Both the position numbers and the translations under genes were made by a program. DNA of 64,000 nucleotides from Mycteria americana (Eukaryota > Chordata > Aves > Ciconiiformes > Ciconiidae), in the NCBI RefSeq assembly GCF_035582795.1, contig NC_134373.1:36860501-36924500 (forward strand), written 5' to 3'. The notes under the pieces were generated by a model. The model was not told the origin of the DNA and did not search any database. It was given only the letters and a program-made list of their open reading frames with translations. Shown one piece after another: positions 1 to 41,553 of this stretch. Position 1 is the stretch's first letter. Every line of letters begins with the position of its first letter.

Positions 1-364
1 GGCTTGGTTTGGTTTTGGTTTTTTTTTAAGTACTGTATGATTGGAACATGAAAATAAGAGTTTACAGAACCTGCATCCTAATCTCAGTCTCTATGTATGC
101 TCTCCATAGCTTTGGGAGAAAAAAAATCTAATTATCTACCCTAATTTTAGAGTCAGTAGAACTGAAATAATATGCCACACTGAAATATCACTTAAGTAAA
201 CAGTTTCCTCCTCAAAAGTTTCTAGAAAAATATACAGAGCCTAAATATGTTAAATAACTTCTGTATTCATGTATGTGTATTTGCTTTGGCTATACATTCT
301 CTATCTAAATTGACTTATAAAGCCATACATTTCAAATCTGTTGCCTTTGCATCTACCATCATCT

Positions 365-386
365 CTAGACTGAAGCTTCAGTCTAG
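365..386. repeat. Perfect 22-bp palindrome
   Basis: Two 11-base arms (CTAGACTGAAG and its reverse complement) meet without spacer. The outer 6 bases on each side (CTAGAC, GTCTAG) equal the core of the 30-bp palindrome at 5825-5854. Confidence 0.9.
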
Positions 387-650
387 CGCTTCCAAGTGTG
401 GAATAAGAACTATTAAAAGATGACTTCTTCATTTTTATACTTTTTTTTCTAGACTGTATTTAAATAGCTTATGGCATCTGGAAGCCCCCTATAGGTGTAG
501 TTACTAATTAGCAGGCATTTCATCTAACCTGCAGACATTAAGATTCTTAATGTTTTCAGTATTCTTATTTTAAATCGCTTTGGATATAAAATAAGAATTT
601 AGAAAGAAAACCTTGGAGATCTGCTCCATGTTGAATAAAACGAAACTTAC

Positions 651-780
651 CTTTTCCTCATAGGCAGATTCCCGGCTCCATCGCCGATCAGTGATGTTAC
701 TGACATCAACAACCCAGTGCATACTGGGACGTCTCAGTGGAGTGGGAAGTTGGTGATTGCAGGGCAGTAAATTCAGGGAC
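651..780 (-). CDS. Exon-like antisense sequence, unknown gene
   Basis: On the minus strand a polypyrimidine tract and AG (tttcttttaaag) open a 130-base block that ends at a perfect gtaagt donor (bases 650-645). One frame is open throughout: one base, then 43 codons, including NLLPCNHQLPTPLRRPSMHW and VVDVSNITDRRWSRESAYEE. The peptide looks protein-like, rich in W, R and P and not repetitive. It lies antisense at the left edge, in the R3HDM1 intron before exon a. I do not recognise the protein. It could be an exon of a nested minus-strand gene continuing left of the window, or a chance arrangement. Confidence 0.4.
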
Positions 781-1361
781 CTTTAAAAGAAAGAGGTAAG
801 ACAGTCTAAAGGTTCTCTGAAATGCCTGCTAATTATGTTTGGGCATCCAGTAACTAATAGTTAGGCTTGGCTGTTTTATAGAGAAAGATCTCCTGACTCT
901 ATACAGATGTCCTGGGTAATGAATAAAGAAACAGAAATAGAGAAGAGTATACATATGTTTTGTCTTTTATTAGACAAATATTTCCTGATTGTCTAAGAAC
1001 TTCCCTTATGATAGTAGTAGTTTTATTGTCTAGGTACTAGGTATCTATTTTTAATAACAAGAGTTTGCAAAACATTTCCTTTTCTTTCACAAAGTAGATA
1101 AAATACCAAAACAATACATATAATCTGTTGCTTCATGCTCTCACTGTGCTCTTTTGAACCTCTTGCTTGCCTGCATTGTACTGTTCATCTTCTCTTGCTT
1201 ATTTCTACTTAATTTTGTTTTAGAAGTTTGTAAGTTTCAATGCTTTCTCCTCTATCTTCTTATCTTCTGTTTTCCCTTGAAATGAATTCTGAAGTATTAC
1301 AGCTCTAGCAGAAAGCACCTGTCTTCCCTTCCATGCATGTCCAATATCCATTGCATGGCAC

Positions 1362-1418
1362 CAGTCTGGATTCAGGAGCACCTCTGATTCCCCAAGGGCA
1401 TGTGGTTTGCTTGTCACC
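1362..1418 (-). CDS. Possible second antisense exon, unknown gene
   Basis: Minus-strand open frame after an acceptor-like tttccaattaag. It reads VTSKPHALGESEVLLNPDW and stays open to a TAA at 1220, and upstream to about 1480. A GT at 1361-1360 after NPD plus two bases would join in phase to the exon-like block at 780-651, completing a Trp codon, but that donor (TG|gtgcca) is weak. The boundaries are therefore tentative. Confidence 0.22.
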
Positions 1419-1583
1419 TTAATTGGAAATTGAAGCAAAAGCTTTGAAGGAGGAAGAGGTTTTAAAAGCAGGTTTGTTATGCCTCAGGAACAGGACTTGT
1501 CAGGGGTACGCATCATCTTATGTTTTTGGTACCTCTTCCATTGCCTGGATAACCAAAATCTCTCGCTTCAGCTAGAATATTAA

Positions 1584-33279
<31,696 letters not shown>

Positions 33280-34340
33280 CAGTTACATCAGTGGACACTC
33301 AGCCTTTACTACTTCCATGCCCTCCTCTCCTTGATTGGCTTGATGTTAACGGGGTTTCTGTTCTCTTCATAGAGACTCCTGGGATGTTTTGTCATATGAC
33401 ATTAGCCACTGAAGAATAAATAACACGGTGATCCAGCAAGATGAAGAAAAAAAAAATACAGAGTTAATCCCAGACAATAGCAAGGAATCATCTTTGAGAC
33501 AGGCAGCTTTCTACAAGGAATGCTGTTGAAATGCCCCCTACTTTTATAGTAGTTTTGTTTTATATTTTTGAATTCTTGTATCAGATCCAAAGTTCTATTG
33601 TACAGCAAATGTTCATAAAAATCCATATTCAGATTTGTATTTTATAATCCCTTTTCACAGCCAGCACACAGCTGTCCATTCCAAGGCAGGAACCTGAGGA
33701 TTGGTGGAGGGGAAAAGAGAACCATTTTCAAGGAATTACACTCATTTTCTAGCAAACTACCCCAAATCTTCAAGTTAACCTGTTCTTTGTCCCTTGTGTT
33801 TTTCTTTTTCTTTTTTTTTTTTAAGAAAAAAAAATATATAATTTTAGTAACTAACTCCTTAGGTGGTCATTCTCTTTTGAGATTCATTCAAGCAATGTCA
33901 AAAGAAATTACAAGTAGGTTGTACCCTTGAAGGATTTGCTTCTGATTCAACAAGTTTAATAATTATTTAAAGGGGAATTTGAATAGGTTACAAAGAATGT
34001 TCACTGAATCACACTTTAATATTTCTTCTTTTTAGCAAAAGTGTGAAGAAACTAAAATGTATCTTCACAAGTGACAAAATGTTTGCACTTTAATTGTGTT
34101 CCCACCAGTATGGATCTCTTTCTCTTCCTTTTCACGCTACGATAATTGAGTTTAAGTGCTGGAAACCTTTTTAATGGTTTAAGTTTTCATCATTTGCAGA
34201 TGCTCACTGGACATTAAAGATTCATTGCACATAACTGAAACTTTTTTCAATTTGTGTAATTTGCAAGGCTGTACAATGTGTGCTGATGCAAGCCTTTTTC
34301 AGTTCAAGAAAATAAATGTTTACAAACACAAACTTTTTCA
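33280..34340 (+). other. R3HDM1: R3HDM1 3' UTR (proximal form)
   Basis: About 1 kb of AT-rich sequence after the stop, with T/A homopolymer runs near 33811-33838. It ends shortly after the AATAAA at 34311-34316. No coding potential seen. Confidence 0.75.
34311..34316 (+). promoter_or_regulatory. R3HDM1: Polyadenylation signal AATAAA (R3HDM1, proximal)
   Basis: Canonical hexamer about 1.03 kb after the R3HDM1 stop codon. Other AATAAA hexamers follow at 34887-34892 and 38443-38448 and could be distal sites. Confidence 0.7.
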
Positions 34341-37300
34341 GTGCACTTGTTTAAACTTCTAGGAGTCCTCTGAAACCTGGATGAACGCTTATTAATGGTT
34401 TGGATCCCTTCAAACATGAGAAAAGAACTTAAGAATAACACAAATACTAGAACTTCTCAAAGAACCACTATTGCTGTTCCTCTTCTTGAAGCATTTATTT
34501 ATGTTATGCTGCCCTTCATCATTTTTAAATGTTTCACTGTGTAAGTAAAAAGAGAGAGAAATTGATCAGAGACCATAAGGGACTGCTCCTGGTTTTTTAT
34601 TTTTAGCACAGGCACTGATTTGCTGTGTAGACAAGCAACTTCTTGTTCCCTTCTTAAGGCCATCACTTTGTAGAAGATGTGTTTAACTTCTGTAAGTGGA
34701 AATTCGAGGTAAACATTATGTTTAAAAACACATTTTACAGAGAAAAAGTAAAGAATTTAGGTGCCTAAACCAGCATTAATTTTCATCTTGTATACAAAAA
34801 ATCCTATCCCTGAACAAGCACACATAAACATGTGAAACGGCAAGAACAGTCCTATGCATTTCAATTCTTAAATCCTTCATGTGATGAATAAAACTGCTTG
34901 GAAGAAAACTGACCTGTCTGGGAATAATGTAGCCTAATAAGTTAGGCATATGGGACTTGATTCTGCAAAATGCTGTAGCAACAGCTATTTATGTGACTAA
35001 AGGTAAACTTGCACACAGATGCTCCCCTAAAACAGCGGGGAAAATGTTCAGCTTCAAGCCCCAAGCCAAGACAAATCTACTTCTCCCTGTCTGCTGTTTG
35101 AAAAAGATGGTGGTACTTGGCATTTGAGTTCTTATGCTACTATTTGACTGAATATACTACTTGAATGGAGGGATGTATTTCTTCCTCCTCAGGTTGGATT
35201 GCTGTAGTTTACTGCACCCAAAACCAAAGATGCTAAGAACCCCAGTTTATGCAGATAATATTCTCCTCCTCTGAATAGCACAGAGATAACATGACTAACA
35301 CACAGGTTCTGTCACTGCCTCTTGCCAATCTCCAGTGCTAGTTTAAGGTTATGGGTTTAATCCTGTAAAGTAGTTAACAGATTAAAGGTCTGTAATGACA
35401 GGTGCCACAACCCAGAGAGGCAGCTGCTTCCTGTGGCTAACACATTCCAGGACCAGATTTTTCATAGATGTAGAAAAGTAGTCAATAGCAGAGAGCTTCA
35501 TCTATTCTGAACGACCCAAGAACTAAATCTAACATCAAATCAAACTATTTCTGAAGAATGCTGCATGACTTGCTTCGTGGAATAAGCTTTCCCCATAATA
35601 ACCAAAGAGAAGAAAACATAAGGAGAGAGGTAAGCATGGAGAACACAAGTAACCCAACAAAAGGAGCGGAGGGATACGCTGATTAGGAACAAGGCCCAGC
35701 AAATATTTAATTCTTATTAAGTAAGTTGTAAACTTGAGTGAAAATTGCCCTGGAAATAAAAATTAGAACATTTAATAAGCTAGTTGTATTCTAATCCTGA
35801 TTCTGATACTTACCTACAATTACTACAGGCAGGTCACACTTTCTGAGTATTTTCCTTTGTGTTAAACAAGGGCAGTTACCTTTTTTTTTTAATCTGGGTG
35901 TGCTGATAAGAGCCTCACAGAATTAACAGGACTTTGGAAGTGTGAAAGGCCTCTGATGTCTACAGTGTGCATAGAATTCAAATATTTCTGCTTTATAAAG
36001 CAGTCTTGCTCATACCTGATTTTGTGCTACTTCATACTGTCTCTAGCAAGTGAACAGGGTGTAAACTCATCTAACCAAGACCATTTGTACCTTCCTGGCT
36101 TTTACACTTCTGCCCCTTTTGGTTCCTCGGAACACATGAGCCTGGGGACTATTTACAAAAACCCAGGCACTAGATTTGTTCCATAGATTTGGATCATATT
36201 CTGGAAAGCAGATAAATGCACTTTATGGCATGAAATAGAGACATTGTATGTGAAACTAGCATTCTCAAGTGTTCTCAACAAATTTTCTAGTACTCTATAG
36301 TGTATTTGAGCTTCCTGTCATTTACCATTAAAGCCATTTTTAAAGTAAATAGTGGCAAAAGGAATTAAGTGGGGACTTAAATTATATTGCAGTAATTTAA
36401 TACATTCCATTTGGTTTGGAACATGTCTTATAACTTTTAAAGCTGAGGAAAAAGCACTGGAAGAATAACCAGAAAAGCTGAACAAATCTGGCTATTACCT
36501 ACTCCACCAAACGCTACTATTTCTTGACTTTAACTTTTAATTAATGCAGTTATATTACAGCGTACAATGCATCCCTGAACTGTGAACAGATTCAATGTTA
36601 TTTGTGATATTACAGTGAAAATGATAATTCAAAATCACAAAAACAAATTTAAGCCCCATACTCTGGGAACACTCAAAACCACAAGGCCATGAGGTTGGAT
36701 TTGGGTAGATCATAACAGCACACCTGAGAATCTAGTCAGAGCCTCCACATGGCTGCCAAACTACAGCCTCACATGCCTCGTGTTTCAGTAAGACTGGACT
36801 GGTATACAGGGAAATGTTGGTAATAGGCATCTTGCATCTTACCTGAGACTCCTCCCTGGGCAAATTTAACCTATTATAATCTGAAATCCTTTTCTTCCCC
36901 TCACACACCATTTAGAAGATGACATAAAAAGAAAAGTAGTGTAACATCTACAGAGAAATCTAGCTTTGTTGTGTACTGAAGACTGTAGTGCTCAGGTGTT
37001 TTTAGCTGCAACCATCCCTAATCCTATTGGCCTTTTGCAGAACACACGTTACGTTTCAAGATCTAGGTGCTACAGGACAGTGGTACATAGAAGGGAGTTC
37101 AGTTTTGTCAAAGCATGAGAAGAGTTGTTTAGCTTGATGACTCAAATAAGGTACTTCAATACGCAACATGCCTTTCACAGTTAAGACCATTTTTTTGTCT
37201 TGCATTACTCAAACAGCTCTATGCCCTTTTCCTATCCAGTACTGCAAGCCCCTTCCCTCTCAAGGTGGAATAAATAGTTATATTCTCATGCTATGACACT

Positions 37301-38442
37301 CATTTGTGCCTTAAAACTTCACATTTGACATGTTTGTTGTTTTGAGTTAATCTTGTACTAACTTGTTTGGATGTCTGAAAGGGAGTCATAATTAAAACTG
37401 CAACTAACTTCTTTTATAAATATCCGTTTTAGCTCCATGACATATTTTTTCCCTAGGAAATTGGTGTGGGCTGTAATTTCCTGCATTTAGCCCTGAGGCA
37501 AAGAATGTTATATAAAGTTTTGGGGAAAACTGATCAAACCACTTTTATGTTACAGGTCATGAAAAATTATTGTAGCTGGAATTTTTATGTATTTCTAGCT
37601 GAGAAAGGACTAATTTCAATCCCTTCAATGTTTCTACAGCTCAATCTTCATGAAGGTTGATGTGCTGCCTCTATTCGATGTCCTGCTCCTATTCACATTT
37701 AACGTGTTTTGGGTTTGGGTATTTTTGGCTATTGATGTCAAGAAGTATAAACTTAAAGTGCACAAGGTCAATGTGACTTCATTTTGGAAGCCTTATTTCT
37801 CGGGTGTAGACCAGAACCCTTAAAAGGGCCTAATTTCCAAAACATTCTGAAAATTAAGTCCCTTTAAGTTCTCTTATTCTGGAACCTGAGAGCAAAGTCA
37901 CTATTCACATCTGAAAAGTTCAGATGCAAGCTCCAGTGTAAATGAAGTTGCCTGCTGGCTGACTTTAAAATGTATGCAACTATGTTCTTATCACAACACG
38001 TATGAGCCTCCTTTTAGTTCAGTGTCTGCCTTGTGTGTTTAGGCTTGTAGGGCTGGAGTTTGGACTGTTTGGCAGCCCCTTCTTAGCAAGGTTTATTTTT
38101 TATCCTGCTTGTAACTACTTGACGTTTTGCGATGTTTGCTGTTTGTCAAAATTTGTCAGGTTGAAAGTGGATCTTGCTTAAGACATGATTAAGAAGTATT
38201 AAAATTTGGTCCAGGGCACAAACACTTTAGTGTTTACTGCTTTTTTTCATGTTTCAGTCTTACTGGTAAAGCACACGAGCCTAGTCATTATATGGGATGC
38301 ATGCAACTGTAATGAACTGTTTCTGCACTTCTGAAGAGAAACTTGAATGTCAGATAGACTAGTGCTGTAAACCAAAGAGCTATATAGGAAAATCTGTATG
38401 TTGCTGATAGTTGTATGCTTTTAAAATGGTATAAATTGTAAA

Positions 38443-38448
38443 AATAAA
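38443..38448 (+). promoter_or_regulatory. Candidate distal AATAAA signal
   Basis: AATAAA in an A-rich context followed by a GT-rich stretch (ctgtgctgctgtgg), a pattern typical of a working poly(A) site. It could end a long R3HDM1 3' UTR or an unannotated transcript. Confidence 0.3.
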
Positions 38449-38697
38449 CTGTGCTGCTGTGGATAATGCTTAACAGTGAGGTTTATTCTTAATTCAGTTC
38501 CCATGCCCCAGTTAAACTGAGAATCTGAGTTAGACTAAGGATTGATGATAATACACCTTGCTGACAGAAGTGAAATTTTTCAGACATGGGTGCAACAGAG
38601 GTGGAAGGCATGCTAGAAGCTGGCTGCAATATGGACTAGCTTCAACCCTAAGTGATCAGTTACATTTGATTTCCTAAAATTACTTGACAGCTAACTT

Positions 38698-38716
38698 AAA
38701 AAAAAAAAAAAAAAAA
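38698..38716. repeat. Poly(A) run, 19 bases
   Basis: Uninterrupted A19 in intergenic DNA. No retroposed gene body was recognised upstream of it. Confidence 0.9.
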
Positions 38717-39131
38717 GGCAGCAATATTGCACATCATACTTGAATTACAGAGGACCTCGGTTTGAACTTGACAGGGGGGACACTGGCACTCTGCTTCTTT
38801 CTAATACCTTATCTTATGGACTAGTTGTAGGGTTAATTAGGGGGATTGGTATGCAGCACAGCCTTGCCGGCCTTATGGTGTCCAAATCAGTTATGCTAAG
38901 AAACAGCATTGTGTGCTATGATAAGTCTATCACATTGATTTATACACATTAGGAAATACACCAGAGCTTGTCTCCATGTTTACTCAAATTTGTTGCCTTT
39001 TTACTTGGCTTAAACTGATACTTCGATTTGTTAATGAACCATTGATTAGTGTGAAGCAATAGTGCAATTAAAAAAAGTAATTGACTAATAAAAATATTTT
39101 CCTTTTCAATCCAAGTAGATCTGTGCTGTTT

Positions 39132-39146
39132 GGGGGGGGGGGGGGG
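39132..39146. repeat. Poly(G) run, 15 bases
   Basis: Uninterrupted G15. Prone to length error and to quadruplex formation. Confidence 0.9.
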
Positions 39147-39479
39147 AATTAATCTCTTAAAATGTAAATGACTGTCTCGTGTTGTTTCCCATACTGATTG
39201 CTGAATTTGGTTTTGTGTGTTCATTTTAACAAACTAGCTGACGTTTCTACAAGAGTAATAGATGTAATTTCAGTCAAATTTGGCTCCGTATGTTCTGAAG
39301 AATCTTAGACTTGCAATAGTGAATGCTCTAGAAGTGGATTGAGGCTTCCTCAGACCTTACAAAATGTGATTACAAGCAATTTGGGAAGCAGGCTGGATGT
39401 GGGAGAACCCTTTCAAAATGGTGTAAAAGGAAAGGCTTGGGAAGTTATCCTGATCCATGTACAGTTTTCTTTGTGGTTC

Positions 39480-39515
39480 GTGTGCGTGTGTGTACACACA
39501 CAGTCTCTCTCTCTC
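39480..39515. repeat. GT/AC and CT microsatellite
   Basis: GTGTGTGT runs directly into ACACACAC (a 16-bp palindrome at 39486-39501), then CTCTCTCTCT. Confidence 0.85.
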
Positions 39516-41276
39516 CACCCCCTCCCCAACTTGATCTCTCTGTTGTGCCTTACAAATGTTCCCTACGTATAAAGCAATTTGTCTAAGTCGGCCAGGGACT
39601 TGGCAGCACACCAGGGAACTGAATTCTGGGTAATGCTTCACCTTCAAATTATTTTTTCTTATTTCTCAATAGAACTTTCTACTTACTAGTTACCCCTCCC
39701 TTTTCCTAGGCCTACAAATTGAAGACCTCCGCTGTCTCCCAGGGACGCCTGTTCTAGGGGCTCTCCGATTAATTCTAGCAGCAGAGGCATGTGCAACGGC
39801 AGCAACTCAGTGACTCTACAGTTAAAGAATCATACTTTTAAAATTGTAATCATTTGAGAATGTAATATAAATAGTTCCTGCTTGATGGCAAAGATTGTAC
39901 ACCCTCACAAAAGTTATTTATCCAGTCATTAGTAAGCCCTTCCACTTTTATGTTTAAACAAAATTTCTTCCTTGCTTTAAGTGGTATAGAAATTTTTGAA
40001 AATTGTATTGTGAAAATAATTTCAAAAAAATACAGTGTTCAACACTTCACTCACCCTTTTCATGCAATTCGGCTTCCAACTTAGGGTTTCAAATGAGGTG
40101 CAATAAATGCAAACTACAGCTGTTGGGAATGCTATGAGAATTAGTGCAACACATCCAAATTCTTCATAGAGCTTAAGATACTAATACACATTACAACCTA
40201 ACCTCTTCCTCTATATGCACATGCATAACAGAGATGTCTTTTTGTTCATCTCCAAAAAAATTATAGTTGAATTTAATACCATCCAACCATTGGCATTGTT
40301 CTTAAATCTGTTTTGTACCATGAAGAAAGAAAATATTAAAAAATACCATCTCAGCAGAAAAGCTATAGTGTTATGACAGTTACTTCAGAAACTTGCAGAA
40401 GCACAATACGTGTATGCAAAGCTCACCCAGTGAGCATGATTAGTGTGACATGTTTTCCGCATACTGCATCTCGAGAGAGGTAAAACAATTTTTGTATATT
40501 GTTGTTAACATTGATTTGCCTCTTTTGACTATAGCTTTGTAGGTTTTTTAGTTGTCATTATCCACTGACTTTTCTAATTAAACTCCAGGTTGCACAAAGT
40601 ACAACAGTGAAAAGGCTGAGAGACTGTGTATTTTTTGGCCTTCAAATATTTGACAGTATCTGCCTCAGCAAGTTACCCAGCATACATAGTCACAGTCCTA
40701 ATTGTGTTTCAGAAAAACTTAAGTGCAGCATTTTTTCCAAAATGTTATCATCAGGGCACTTGAAAGAAATTGTCCTGTCCTTGTTACTGTGAAATGTCCA
40801 TCAAAGATACTGACTGCCTTTGCTGGCTGCACCCCCACCAAGGCTGTGCTGTGAAACGGCATGCCCCACTGTGGGACAGCCATGCTGTCCCAGTCCCTCA
40901 TGCAGCCTGGCTCACCAGGGAGCATGGAGGATGTCCTGGCCTCACCTCCTGCCACTCATGGAGGATCTGTGCATGCCACGCTCTCTACTTTTTGACATAT
41001 TGAGCATGGATTTCTGTCAAACAGTTACCATCTCCATCATTTTTCCCCTCTGTCACACCCCTGGACCTTCCCAGGGTGCACGCTGGGGCCAGGGTTAACT
41101 GTGGCCATCCTATCCTTACAGCCCCTCACCACAGACCCTGGGGTGCAAAAGGCGCACCCTGGGTGCGTGGGCCCCTTTCTCCCTGCTGCTGTCCCGAACC
41201 TGCCTCAGCCATTTTGCGGCGGGACACAGCTCGGGGCGAGGCACTGCCGTGGAAACACGCGAGGCACAGAGCCGCC

Positions 41277-41285
41277 AAGATGGCG
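41277..41285 (+). promoter_or_regulatory. UBXN4: YY1-like motif
   Basis: AAGATGGCG within gccgccAAGATGGCGcccgg, a match to the extended YY1 consensus that often sits near housekeeping-gene start sites. Confidence 0.5.
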
Positions 41286-41352
41286 CCCGGCCGAGGCGAA
41301 TCTGCCGCCACCCCGCGCGTGGCCGAGGGCGGGCGCGCGCCGCGCGCAGACG

Positions 41353-41360
41353 CCAATCAG
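41353..41360 (+). promoter_or_regulatory. UBXN4: CCAAT box (NF-Y type)
   Basis: CCAATCAG about 115 bases upstream of the UBXN4 ATG, in the usual orientation. Confidence 0.6.
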
Positions 41361-41425
41361 AAGGCGACGTTGGGCCGCGGCCGCCGGCGCACGCGCGCGA
41401 CCAGCCGACGGTGCGGGTGCGACGA

Positions 41426-41434
41426 CGCATGCGC
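41426..41434 (+). promoter_or_regulatory. UBXN4: NRF1-like motif
   Basis: CGCATGCGC, the palindromic NRF1 core, 38-46 bases upstream of the ATG. Confidence 0.5.
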
Positions 41435-41471
41435 CTGGCGGCGGCTCGCAGCGCCCGGGGCTGGCGGCACC

Positions 41472-41553
41472 ATGATGTGGTTCGGCGGCTCCATCCCGGC
41501 CGCCATCGCCGCCGCCAAGCAGCGGAGCTCGGTCTTCGTCGTGTTCGTGTCAG
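41472..41553 (+). CDS. UBXN4: UBXN4 coding exon 1
   Basis: Starts MMWFGGSIPAAIAAAKQRSS. Kozak context gcaccATGA. Donor TCAG|gtacgg. A second ATG follows at once (41475); the first gives the family's usual length. Confidence 0.95.

Larger units (their letters stand above)
34341..41100. other. Intergenic region between R3HDM1 and UBXN4
   Basis: About 6.8 kb. No open frame with protein-like content and no recognised repeat family. It holds an A19 run (38698-38716), a G15 run (39132-39146), a GT/AC plus CT microsatellite (about 39480-39515), and possible distal R3HDM1 polyadenylation hexamers at 34887 and 38443. Confidence 0.75.
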
